NCBI GenBank assembly: GCA_027076245.1
Contig: JALTKC010000550.1
Location: 1-9,466 of the forward strand
Direction of reading: 5' to 3'
Origin: Gammaproteobacteria bacterium
GTDB taxonomy: Bacteria > Pseudomonadota > Gammaproteobacteria > GRL18
DNA: 9,466 nucleotides
Below, piece after piece: positions 1-6,116 of the stretch. Below the pieces are notes generated by a model that saw nothing but the letters and a program-made list of their open reading frames with translations, had not been told where the DNA came from and searched no databases. The position numbers and the translations under genes are program-made. The stretch's first letter is position 1; the number at the start of each line of letters is the position of its first letter.

Positions 1-139
1 TGCGCTCCATTATTTTAAAACGCTCATTGCTGATCTCATCACTGCTGCTGGCATGATAAACAAACAGCCTCGGCAGATAAAACAGGGCGGCAAACCAGGT
101 CACCATAAAAATTACATGAAACGCTTTGACCCATAACAT
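1..139 (-). CDS. hemJ: HemJ-type protoporphyrinogen IX oxidase, N-terminal part (runs off left edge)
   Basis: Only the first 46 codons are present. The translation begins MLWVKAFHVIFMVTWFAALF and continues with YLPRLFVYHA, the typical start of the HemJ / UPF0093 family of small multi-helix inner-membrane proteins that oxidise protoporphyrinogen IX to protoporphyrin IX in bacteria lacking HemG or HemY. The family's conserved histidine near residue 8 is present (H8), inside the first predicted membrane helix (about residues 4-23). The ATG at 139-137 is preceded by AAAGG, which overlaps the stop codon of the upstream thioredoxin-like gene. The gap is only 11 bases, so the two are very likely cotranscribed and perhaps translationally coupled. 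Family assignment is strong despite truncation by the window; whether the gene is intact cannot be seen. Confidence 0.85.
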   Translation of the reverse strand, partial: MLWVKAFHVIFMVTWFAALFYLPRLFVYHASSSDEISNERFKIMER

Positions 140-150
140 ACTACATACCT

Positions 151-651
151 TTAAAGGATAATTTTATTAACCGCATCTTCCATCTCATTATGAGACAGTT
201 CACCCAGTTTGTTTTTTACAATCTGGCCCTGGCGGTTAATAAAGAACGTGGTGGGTGTCAGGCTTACATTATTAAATGATTTTGCCAGTTCTCCATTAGT
301 GTCCAGAACAATGGTATAGTTCATTTTTTTGCGGCGCACCATTTCTCTGACCTGCTCGGGCGGATCGTAGTCCATAGCGACACCGATAATAATTAACTGA
401 CTGGAAGCGTATTGGTCGGCTGTATTGATCAACAGGGGAATTTCCTTAACACATCCGGGGCAGGTTGTCGCCCAGAAATTAATAATAACGGGACGACCTT
501 TTAACTGTTCCAGGGTAAATTCCTTGCCGTTCAAATCTTTAAAATGGGCTGCCGGCGCCATGGGATGACCGGAAGGGGACAGCCAGAGAAACAGCAGCAG
601 AGCTGCCAGAACCAGAATAAAACCGACAACAGCAAGGTCTTTTGTTTTCAT
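151..651 (-). CDS. membrane-anchored TlpA/ResA-like thioredoxin-fold protein
   Basis: 166 residues with an N-terminal hydrophobic segment (about 6-24) acting as uncleaved anchor or signal peptide, so the thioredoxin domain (about 34-166) should face the periplasm. The redox motif is W60-A-T-T-C64-P-G-C67, and the cis-proline loop is present as L131-T-P133-T-T-F. Members of the TlpA/ResA/AhpC-TSA group reduce or exchange disulfides in exported proteins, often cytochrome c maturation or copper-site partners; the substrate here is unknown. The CPGC active site with the downstream segment VAMDYDPPEQV is, from memory, a recognisable proteobacterial subgroup, not the classic TlpA or CcmG. The ATG has no good Shine-Dalgarno sequence, but an in-frame stop lies two codons upstream, so no longer ATG form exists. 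The gene sits directly upstream of hemJ in the same orientation and probably shares its transcript. Confidence 0.85.
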   Translation of the reverse strand: MKTKDLAVVGFILVLAALLLFLWLSPSGHPMAPAAHFKDLNGKEFTLEQLKGRPVIINFWATTCPGCVKEIPLLINTADQYASSQLIIIGVAMDYDPPEQVREMVRRKKMNYTIVLDTNGELAKSFNNVSLTPTTFFINRQGQIVKNKLGELSHNEMEDAVNKIIL

Positions 652-733
652 GGGTTATCATCACTCATTACTTAAAGGAGCAGGTAATTATTCAGTTTTA
701 CCGCTCCGGCTATCCATTTATTAAAGAGCATGT

Positions 734-763
734 ATTATAATGGCTTATTCTGCCCTGAGCCAA
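734..763 (-). promoter_or_regulatory. candidate promoter for the thioredoxin-like gene and hemJ
   Basis: On the minus strand, TTGGCT (763-758) is followed after 18 bases by a perfect TATAAT (739-734). The -35 matches the first three consensus bases. It would give a leader of roughly 75 bases before the ATG at 651. The -10 lies in ATTATAAT, which is self-complementary, so a TATAAT is also present on the plus strand at 736-741, although no good plus-strand -35 is seen at the right distance. The call rests on sequence match only. Confidence 0.4.
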
Positions 764-787
764 TTTAATTTTACGGGTAAATACTAT

Positions 788-816
788 TTGGCTGGAGCAG
801 ATATTTCAGGCATAAC
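788..816 (+). promoter_or_regulatory. candidate promoter for argC
   Basis: TTGGCT (788-793), 17 bases, then CATAAC (811-816), a 4-of-6 match to TATAAT. It would start transcription near 823, about 40 bases ahead of the argC GTG. An alternative start could use the TATAAT at 736-741. Neither is compelling. No ArgR box (two facing TGAAT/ATTCA halves) was found, although a lone ATTCA half occurs at 820-824. Confidence 0.3.
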
Positions 817-848
817 ATTATTCAAGCCTAAAGTTCAGGCTTAACATT
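805..848 (+). repeat. 15-base direct repeat with hairpin in the argC leader
   Basis: TTCAGGCATAACATT (805-819) recurs as TTCAGGCTTAACATT (834-848), one mismatch, offset 29 bases. Between and within the copies is a 6-base-pair hairpin, AAGCCT (824-829) with AGGCTT (837-842), loop of 7. The second copy ends just before the AAGG that serves as ribosome binding site. Direct spacing close to three helical turns would suit a dimeric regulator, and the hairpin lies close enough to affect translation, but no function is known. Confidence 0.55.
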
Positions 849-849
849 T

Positions 850-853
850 AAGG
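850..853 (+). promoter_or_regulatory. ribosome binding site setting a GTG start for argC
   Basis: AAGG lies 11 bases ahead of the GTG at 865. The protein read from this GTG begins MAKIKAGIVGGTGYTG, which places the dinucleotide-binding motif where ArgC proteins have it. There is no ATG nearby that would suit better. Confidence 0.55.
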
Positions 854-864
854 TTAGACATAAC

Positions 865-1911
865 GTGGCAAAGATAAAAGCAGGTATTGTAGGTGGAACC
901 GGTTATACCGGTGTGGAATTATTAAGGATACTGGCCAATCATCCAGAGGTGGATTTACAGGTTATTACATCCCGTTCTGAGGCCGGACTGCCTGTCAGTG
1001 ATTTATATCCAAATCTGCGCGGTTTTATGGATATACAGTTTACTGAACCGGATGTTAAGGCACTTAAAAACTGTGATCTGGTATTTTTTGCCACCCCTAA
1101 TGGCGTGGCCATGAAAATGGTACCGGAACTGATTGAAGCGGGTGTCAAGGTCATTGATCTGGCAGCCGATTTCAGGATTAAGGACATTTCCGTCTGGGAA
1201 CATTGGTACGGTATGACCCATGCATGTCCCGATTATGTTGCCCAGGCAGTATATGGCCTGCCGGAAGTTAATCGTGAGGCGATAAAACAGGCACGCCTGA
1301 TTGCCAATCCCGGCTGCTATCCTACAGCCGTACAGCTGGGTTTTTTGCCTCTGCTTGAAAACCGGTTAATTAATACTGACTTCCTGGTCGCTGACTGTAA
1401 ATCCGGAGTCAGCGGAGCTGGCCGGGGTGCGAATGTCGGTACCTTATTATGCGAGGCCAGTGAAAGCTTCAAGGCTTATGCTGTCCCGGGACACCGGCAT
1501 CTACCGGAAATTAAGCAGGGACTGGAACTGGAGCATAAATCGGCTGTAGATCTGACCTTTGTGCCTCATCTGACACCCATGATACGGGGTATTGAGGCGA
1601 CCTTATACGCCAAGGCAAAAACGAATACTGTATCTGTTGAAGAAATTCAGAAACTGTTTGAACAGCGCTATCAGGATGAGCCTTTTGTGGATGTATTGCC
1701 GGCCGGCTCTCATCCGGAAACCCGAACGGTTAAAGGCAGCAATCTGTGTCGTATTGCCGTTCATCAGCCACAGGATAATGATACCATTGTGGTACTGTCA
1801 GTCATTGATAATCTGGTTAAAGGGGCCGCAGGGCAGGCTGTGCAGAATATGAACCTGGCTTTTGATCTGGATGAGCAGGCCGGTCTTGGCATTGTTCCGC
1901 TAATGCCTTAG
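865..1911 (+). CDS. argC: N-acetyl-gamma-glutamyl-phosphate reductase
   Basis: 348 residues, close to the usual length of proteobacterial ArgC. It catalyses the NADPH-dependent reduction of N-acetylglutamyl-5-phosphate to N-acetylglutamate semialdehyde, the third step of arginine biosynthesis, in the cytoplasm. The Rossmann motif GGTGYTG is at 10-16, and the catalytic cysteine is C151 in NPGCYPT (148-154). SGVSGAGR (180-187) follows, then PGHRHLPEI with the general-base histidine around H210, and the C-terminal LVKGAAGQAVQNMN (317-330). All key residues expected of the semialdehyde dehydrogenase superfamily are visible, so it should be active. The GTG start is preferred because of its AAGG and the position of the Rossmann motif. 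A DUF6776-type gene follows after 31 bases without a terminator, so argC probably shares a transcript with the envelope genes downstream. Confidence 0.97.
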   Translation: MAKIKAGIVGGTGYTGVELLRILANHPEVDLQVITSRSEAGLPVSDLYPNLRGFMDIQFTEPDVKALKNCDLVFFATPNGVAMKMVPELIEAGVKVIDLAADFRIKDISVWEHWYGMTHACPDYVAQAVYGLPEVNREAIKQARLIANPGCYPTAVQLGFLPLLENRLINTDFLVADCKSGVSGAGRGANVGTLLCEASESFKAYAVPGHRHLPEIKQGLELEHKSAVDLTFVPHLTPMIRGIEATLYAKAKTNTVSVEEIQKLFEQRYQDEPFVDVLPAGSHPETRTVKGSNLCRIAVHQPQDNDTIVVLSVIDNLVKGAAGQAVQNMNLAFDLDEQAGLGIVPLMP

Positions 1912-1942
1912 CTCACGAACGAATACCTTCCGGAATTAAGCC

Positions 1943-2755
1943 ATGACCCACATTATTATAGCCCGCAGTCACCCCCTGCAATATTACGGTATACGCCTGC
2001 TGTTTATTCTTATCGGGCTGGCCTTATTGTGGGGAGCCTATGAAATGGGCTACATGCAGTCGGAAGAAGACATCATTAAGGAAAAGGGTGGGCGTAACTC
2101 CTTATTACTGCAGCAGAAAATACTTAAAAAACGTAATCGTGAACTGAGTAAGGAAATCCTCCATCTGGAACGCAAGTTTCTGCTGGAACAAAAAGCCTGT
2201 GAAATTGTAAAGTCTGATATGAGCCGGGAACAGGAAAAAATACTGGCTCTGGAACAGCAGGTTGATTTTTATAAAGGTATTCTTGCCCCTGATACCGGTC
2301 GGGACAGGATTTATCTGCAAAGCCTGGAAATAACGCCGATACTGCCGCCAGAAGATTTAAAAGCGGAAACAGGCAGCGAAACACACAATTATTATCAATA
2401 TCGCTTTATAATGGCCCAAAAGATGAAAAAAAGAACCTATACTAAGGGCAAAATCAGGATTTTTATAAAAGGCCTTAAAAATAACAAACCGGTAAAACTG
2501 CCCTTACAGGAACTGGTTGTTAGTAATAACAAAGCAGGGAAAAAAGCTAAAATGGAAAAAAACAGCTCCGGGGAGCAGGGCTTTAAATACAGTTTTAAAT
2601 ATTTTCAGGAGTTTAGCGGCATTATTGCGCTGCCTGAAAACATGGAACCACAGGCCGTTGATGTTATTATTGATTCAAAAAAGAAAAAATCCATTATTGA
2701 ACTCAGTGATCTAAACTGGGCCAGAAACGAAGGAATGAAATATGTGGGGAAGTAA
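1943..2755 (+). CDS. single-pass membrane coiled-coil protein, DUF6776-like
   Basis: 270 residues of no known biochemical function. A short basic cytoplasmic start is followed by one hydrophobic helix (about 16-36), then a long charged, heptad-like coiled coil (about 49-112) ending in the segment QQVDFYKGILAPD. The C-terminal half (about 120-250) is lysine-rich and looks mainly beta-stranded, with a final FQEFSGIIALPENMEPQAVD region. This arrangement fits the family I know as DUF6776, found next to bactofilin genes in many Gammaproteobacteria; the name is from memory. The topology suggests N-in with the coiled coil and beta domain in the periplasm. Its last 14 bases overlap the bactofilin start, implying translational coupling and possibly a shared function. 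The start at 1943 has only a weak GGAA ahead of it. Residues around the start are not well fixed. Confidence 0.75.
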   Translation: MTHIIIARSHPLQYYGIRLLFILIGLALLWGAYEMGYMQSEEDIIKEKGGRNSLLLQQKILKKRNRELSKEILHLERKFLLEQKACEIVKSDMSREQEKILALEQQVDFYKGILAPDTGRDRIYLQSLEITPILPPEDLKAETGSETHNYYQYRFIMAQKMKKRTYTKGKIRIFIKGLKNNKPVKLPLQELVVSNNKAGKKAKMEKNSSGEQGFKYSFKYFQEFSGIIALPENMEPQAVDVIIDSKKKKSIIELSDLNWARNEGMKYVGK

Positions 2756-3176
2756 AAAAAGTCCGACCAAACGAATTGATTCACTTATTGGAAAAAACAC
2801 CCAGGTAACGGGTGATCTGGATTTTTCTGGCGGATTATTGGTTGACGGTAAAATTGTTGGTAATATCACCGCCAATGAAGATGACGGTGCCACCATTACT
2901 ATCAGTGAAAACGGCCTGGTACAGGGAGAGATTCAAATCCCCAATATTATTATTAATGGTACTGTGGAAGGTAATGTTTATGCCAGTAATCATGTAGAAC
3001 TGGCTAAAAAAGCCCGTGTTTACGGTAATGTTTATTATAAACTGTTTGAAATGGCCATGGGTGCAGAAGTCAACGGCAATCTGGTTCATGTCAGCAGTGA
3101 TGGCCAGGTCAATGCTGTGGATGCCAAAGCAGAGCCTGCCCGTCTGGAAGAACCTGAAATCGTCAGTGATAATTAA
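2742..3176 (+). CDS. bactofilin (polymer-forming cytoskeletal protein)
   Basis: 144 residues with one bactofilin domain (about 13-110), a right-handed beta-helix recognisable by repeated turns such as VTGDLDFSGGLLVDGKIVGN, ISENGLVQGEI, IINGTVEGNVYA and KARVYGNVYY. Flanks are short and polar: an N-terminal MWGSKKSPTKR and an acidic C-terminal tail (about 120-144). Bactofilins polymerise without nucleotide and scaffold local cell-wall synthesis or remodelling at the inner membrane. The N-terminal pattern of a hydrophobic residue followed by lysines resembles the membrane-targeting tip described for bactofilins such as Caulobacter BacA; this is an inference. AAGGA at 2730-2734, inside the upstream gene, is well spaced from the ATG. 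The overlap with the coiled-coil membrane protein and the nearby M23 peptidase gene match the common genomic link between bactofilins and murein hydrolases. Confidence 0.93.
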   Translation: MWGSKKSPTKRIDSLIGKNTQVTGDLDFSGGLLVDGKIVGNITANEDDGATITISENGLVQGEIQIPNIIINGTVEGNVYASNHVELAKKARVYGNVYYKLFEMAMGAEVNGNLVHVSSDGQVNAVDAKAEPARLEEPEIVSDN

Positions 3177-3207
3177 TAAATAAATCAGCTGAAAGCTAAG
3201 CTATATA

Positions 3208-3232
3208 AATGTTGACTAATGTGCTTGGTTAT
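3208..3232 (+). promoter_or_regulatory. possible IscR type 1-like operator on the erpA promoter
   Basis: The bases from 3212 read TTGACTAATGTGCTTGGTTA, then T at 3232. Aligned to the IscR type 1 motif as I remember it (TTGACT-AAAATACTC-GGGTAT), about 16 of 21 positions agree, including TTGACTAA, the central CT and the TAT end. It overlaps the -35 box and spacer, a typical repressor position. Regulation of A-type carriers by IscR is known in Escherichia coli; here it is an inference and needs an iscR gene elsewhere in the genome. Confidence 0.35.
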
Positions 3233-3240
3233 TGAATAAT
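3212..3240 (+). promoter_or_regulatory. erpA promoter, sigma70 type
   Basis: TTGACT (3212-3217), exactly 17 bases, then AATAAT (3235-3240): five of six matches in each box at ideal spacing. Transcription would begin near 3247, about 23 bases before the erpA ATG at 3270, with GGAG at 3256-3259 as ribosome binding site. This is one of the best protein-gene promoters in the window and lets erpA be expressed independently of argC and the bactofilin gene. Confidence 0.65.
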
Positions 3241-3269
3241 AAAGCCATTGAAATTGGAGTTAAAAAGTT

Positions 3270-3611
3270 ATGAGTAGTGAAAGTCCTTTAGATTTTACCG
3301 ATGCAGCGGCACTAAAAGTAAAATCATTAATCGAAGAAGAACAGAATGATAACCTGAAATTACGAGTATTCGTAACAGGCGGCGGCTGTTCCGGTTTCCA
3401 GTATGGTTTTACTTTTGATGAAGCCGTTAATGATGGTGATACTGAAGTTGAGAACCAGGGAGTGACATTATTGATTGATCCCATGTCTTTCCAGTATCTC
3501 GTCGGCGCAGAAATTGACTATACTGAAGGCCTGGAAGGCTCACAGTTTGTGATCCGCAACCCTAATGCCACCACTACCTGTGGTTGTGGTTCTTCATTCT
3601 CTACAGAATAA
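3270..3611 (+). CDS. erpA: A-type iron-sulfur carrier ErpA
   Basis: 113 residues, nearly the same length as Escherichia coli ErpA. It is a small cytoplasmic HesB/IscA-family protein that receives Fe-S clusters from a scaffold and delivers them to target enzymes, notably those of isoprenoid synthesis and respiration. The three cluster-binding cysteines are present: C40 in VTGGGCSGFQYGF and C104 and C106 in TTTCGCGSSF. The segment ALKVKSLIEEE near the N-terminus and IDPMSFQYLVGAEIDYTEGLEGSQF in pieces along the middle and C-terminal half are characteristic of ErpA, not of IscA or SufA. No isc genes are adjacent, as is usual for erpA. It has its own promoter upstream and an intrinsic terminator 34 bases beyond the stop, so it is probably monocistronic. 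Confidence 0.95.
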   Translation: MSSESPLDFTDAAALKVKSLIEEEQNDNLKLRVFVTGGGCSGFQYGFTFDEAVNDGDTEVENQGVTLLIDPMSFQYLVGAEIDYTEGLEGSQFVIRNPNATTTCGCGSSFSTE

Positions 3612-3632
3612 ACTATTTCAGTCATTCATTTC

Positions 3633-3641
3633 TGTTATAAT
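3633..3641 (+). promoter_or_regulatory. possible extended -10 promoter for the citrate synthase gene
   Basis: TGTTATAAT (3633-3641) is a perfect extended -10 element (TG, one base, TATAAT), with no good -35. It would start transcription around 3648, inside the first arm of the erpA terminator. A second bare TATAAT lies at 3686-3691, just after the terminator, also without a -35. One of these AT-rich elements must presumably drive the gene at 3729, since the terminator isolates it; which one cannot be told. Confidence 0.3.
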
Positions 3642-3644
3642 TAT

Positions 3645-3673
3645 AAAGGCGCAGTATTTACCGCGCCTTTTTT
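3645..3673 (+). terminator. intrinsic terminator after erpA
   Basis: AAAGGCGC (3645-3652) pairs perfectly with GCGCCTTT (3663-3670) across a 10-base loop, and the second arm runs into TTTTTT (3668-3673). It is a textbook Rho-independent terminator, 34 bases after the erpA stop, and separates erpA from the citrate synthase gene. Confidence 0.9.
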
Positions 3674-3728
3674 ATTTATAAATTATATAATTGCGCTAAT
3701 AATTATATTTATTTAAGGGAAAACATTT

Positions 3729-4886
3729 ATGAATGAATATCTGCCCGGGTTGGCTGGGGTTCCGGCAACCAAGTCCAATATATCCAGTATCGACGGTGAA
3801 AAGGGGATATTATTCTATCGGGGTTATCCCATTGAAGAACTGGCTGCTCATAGTACCTTTGAAGAAACGGTTCTGCTGTTAATTAATGGTCAGCTGCCTA
3901 AAAAACAACAATTAGATGATTTTTCCTGTGAGTTGCGAACCAATCGTGCTCTGAAATATCATTTAATGGATTTGATGAAAACTCTGCCGGCTTCAGCCGA
4001 CCCCATGTTAATGCTGCAGACAGCAGTTTCCAGTCTGGGCATGTTCTATCAGGGCAGTGAATGTCTGATAGATGCCGATGTCTGTACCGATCTGAACTAT
4101 GTTCATTCTGCTACCGTTAAAATTATTGCCCGCATGGGGACACTGGTCGCCACCTGGAAACATATTGCTAAAGGCTATGAGCCGCCGCCCATGCGCTATG
4201 ATATGAGCTATGCAGAAAGTTTTCTGTATATGCTTACCGGCCTGGAACCCGATCCCTTATTGTCCAAAATACTGGATGTCTGCCTGATCCTGCATGCAGA
4301 ACACACCATTAATGCTTCTACTTTCTCAGTACTGGTGAATGGTTCAACCCTTTCTGCACCTTATAGCGTAATATCTTCTGCCATTGGTTGCTTATCAGGG
4401 CCATTACATGGTGGTGCCAATTCCAAAGTACTGGCCATGCTGGAAGAGGTAGGTGATCCTAAAAACGCCGCTAAATTTGTAGAACAACAGTTAAAACGTA
4501 AAGGCAAAATCTGGGGTATGGGGCACCGGGAATACAAGGTGAAAGATCCACGAGCCACTATTTTGCAGGGACTGATTAAAGATTTGCGTGAGGCCCGAGG
4601 TGGGGATATTAATCCTTTGTTTGAAATCGCTGAAGCCCTGGAAAAAGCAGCAGAAGACAGGCTGGCAGAAAAAGGCGTTTATCCTAATGTCGATTACTAT
4701 TCCGGTCTGTTGTACAAGGAAATGGGGATCCCTGAAAACCAGTTTACCGCCATCTTTGCCATAGCCCGCAGCGCAGGCTGGCTGGCTCACTGGCGTGAAC
4801 AGCTTAAGGACAACCGTATTTTCCGTCCAACCCAGATTTATACGGGTGAAAAACAACGCGCTTATATTCCTATGGACCAGCGTTAA
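3729..4886 (+). CDS. gltA: citrate synthase, short (type I) form
   Basis: 385 residues, condensing oxaloacetate and acetyl-CoA to citrate. It lacks the extra N-terminal domain that makes the Escherichia coli-type hexameric GltA (about 427 residues) sensitive to NADH, so it is probably of the dimeric type known from Gram-positives, archaea and cyanobacteria. The opening GLAGVPATKSNISSIDG and YRGYPIEELA are strongly reminiscent of cyanobacterial-type citrate synthases. Catalytic residues are visible: H227 in GPLHGGAN, H266 in GMGHREYK and D322 in NVDYYSG. HAEHTINASTF (189-199), R275 in KDPRA, R356 and R366 fit oxaloacetate binding. A 2-methylcitrate synthase role cannot be excluded because the families overlap, but no other propionate-pathway gene is near. 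AAGGGA (3715-3720) is well placed before the ATG. The gene is flanked by the erpA terminator and convergent anmK, so it is transcribed alone. Confidence 0.88.
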   Translation: MNEYLPGLAGVPATKSNISSIDGEKGILFYRGYPIEELAAHSTFEETVLLLINGQLPKKQQLDDFSCELRTNRALKYHLMDLMKTLPASADPMLMLQTAVSSLGMFYQGSECLIDADVCTDLNYVHSATVKIIARMGTLVATWKHIAKGYEPPPMRYDMSYAESFLYMLTGLEPDPLLSKILDVCLILHAEHTINASTFSVLVNGSTLSAPYSVISSAIGCLSGPLHGGANSKVLAMLEEVGDPKNAAKFVEQQLKRKGKIWGMGHREYKVKDPRATILQGLIKDLREARGGDINPLFEIAEALEKAAEDRLAEKGVYPNVDYYSGLLYKEMGIPENQFTAIFAIARSAGWLAHWREQLKDNRIFRPTQIYTGEKQRAYIPMDQR

Positions 4887-4925
4887 GAGGGAAACTGTTT
4901 AGCTGACATTTTATTTTCTGGGAGC

Positions 4926-4942
4926 GTGGGCATTCTGCCCAC
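4926..4942. repeat. REP-like perfect palindrome between convergent genes
   Basis: GTGGGC (4926-4931), loop ATTCT, GCCCAC (4937-4942), embedded in GGGAG-C on the left and C-T-C on the right. The 6-base-pair GC-rich stem with a short loop, located between the convergent citrate synthase and anmK genes, looks like a repetitive extragenic palindrome. No T-run follows on either strand, so it is not a standard intrinsic terminator, though it could protect or end both messages. There is one copy in this window; repetition elsewhere is unproven. Confidence 0.5.
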
Positions 4943-4986
4943 CTCAATAAACAGAACTATCCTGTTAAGTGCTATGCGGGTAAAAA

Positions 4987-6099
4987 CTATGCCTGCCAGA
5001 TCCCACCCAGAATGACTTCCTTACTGGCGCCTGTTACCGAGGGGAGATTTCCGCTTAAACCATTAAGCGCCTGCCAGGCCAGCCAGCTAAAGGCACTGGC
5101 TTCAACCCAGTCGGGACTGAGTCCATAAGCTTCAGTACTCATAACCAGGCTGTCTTCTAACAAGGCCTGCAATCTTTGCATCAACAGCGGATTATGCGCT
5201 CCGCCGCCGCAGACCAGTACTTCATCAATCTTAACGGGCAGAGCCCGGATTTCATTACTAATGGATATACAGCTTAACTCCAGCAGTGTTCTTAAAACAT
5301 TATAGGCATTGATGCTGTTATTGAGTTGATTAAGCTGCTGTTTTATCCATTGCCATGAAAAATATTCCCGTCCGGTACTTTTGGGGGCTATCTGTAAAAA
5401 AAAGGGATCATCCAGCATCTGGGATAATAATGCCGGGTGAACCTGTCCCTGTGCTGCAAACTTACCTGAGAGATCAAAGGAAGTGTCAAAATGTCTGAGA
5501 CACCAGTCATCCATCAAACCATTTCCTGGGCCGGTATCATAACCAAGAATCTGATGGTTGTTAGCTGGCAGAAATGTAATATTAGCAATACCGCCAATAT
5601 TTAATACCACACGGTTTTTTTCTTTACTGTGAAATAAAGCTCTGTGAAAGGGGGGAACCAGTGGGGCGCCCTGACCTCCGGCGGCCATATCTCTGCGCCG
5701 AAAATCGGCAATGGTGGTTATTCCGGTATTCTGGGCAATAATATTTGGATCACCAATCTGTAAACTGGTCGGGTATTCCTGTTCAGGATAATGTCTTAAA
5801 GTCTGACCGTGGCTGCCAATGGCTTTAATATCAGCCGCCTTAAGCCCCTGTTCTGATATAAGGTCATTACAGCTTTGAGCCAGTAAATGCCCCATTTGGG
5901 TATCCAGACGGGCATAAGCATCCAGCTCATTCTCCTTCCGTTCCTGGCTTAAAGACAGTAAATCCTGTTTGAGATCAACGGGAATTGGATAGGTTCGGGC
6001 GGTTATAAAAGAGAATGATTCGGAAGACTGAATATCGGAAAGAACAATGTCCACACCATCGAGGCTGGTGCCGGACATTATTCCCATAAAATAACTCAT
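4987..6099 (-). CDS. anmK: 1,6-anhydro-N-acetylmuramic acid kinase
   Basis: 370 residues, matching the usual AnmK length. The enzyme hydrolyses the anhydro ring and phosphorylates 1,6-anhydroMurNAc, released by lytic transglycosylases during murein turnover, to MurNAc-6-phosphate for reuse in the cytoplasm. Motifs are complete: GIMSGTSLDGVD (6-17) for ATP binding, SHGQT (96-100), ADFRRRDMAAGGQGAPLVP (131-149), NIGGIAN (167-173), DTGPGNGLMD (188-197), PKSTGREYFS (239-248) and CGGGAHN (297-303). The catalytic aspartate should be D188, from comparison with the Pseudomonas enzyme. It lies 17 bases after the M23 peptidase gene on the same strand, so a two-gene operon is likely, joining a periplasmic murein hydrolase to murein recycling. 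The Shine-Dalgarno sequence ahead of its ATG is poor. Confidence 0.96.
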   Translation of the reverse strand: MSYFMGIMSGTSLDGVDIVLSDIQSSESFSFITARTYPIPVDLKQDLLSLSQERKENELDAYARLDTQMGHLLAQSCNDLISEQGLKAADIKAIGSHGQTLRHYPEQEYPTSLQIGDPNIIAQNTGITTIADFRRRDMAAGGQGAPLVPPFHRALFHSKEKNRVVLNIGGIANITFLPANNHQILGYDTGPGNGLMDDWCLRHFDTSFDLSGKFAAQGQVHPALLSQMLDDPFFLQIAPKSTGREYFSWQWIKQQLNQLNNSINAYNVLRTLLELSCISISNEIRALPVKIDEVLVCGGGAHNPLLMQRLQALLEDSLVMSTEAYGLSPDWVEASAFSWLAWQALNGLSGNLPSVTGASKEVILGGIWQA

Positions 6100-6116
6100 G
6101 CAGGATCTTTATTAAG

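Noticed and set aside
652..864. ArgR box ahead of argC
   Set aside because: Only isolated ATTCA halves were found (for example 820-824), without the facing TGAAT half at the required spacing.
3177..3205. AGCT-rich small repeats after the bactofilin gene as a terminator
   Set aside because: Only a 4-base stem (AGCT with AGCT) can form and there is no T-run, so it is not a credible terminator.
4491..4856. 121-codon minus-strand open frame inside the citrate synthase gene
   Set aside because: It lies entirely antisense to a well-supported gene, is rich in Phe, Cys and Pro in an unnatural way, and has no recognisable motif.
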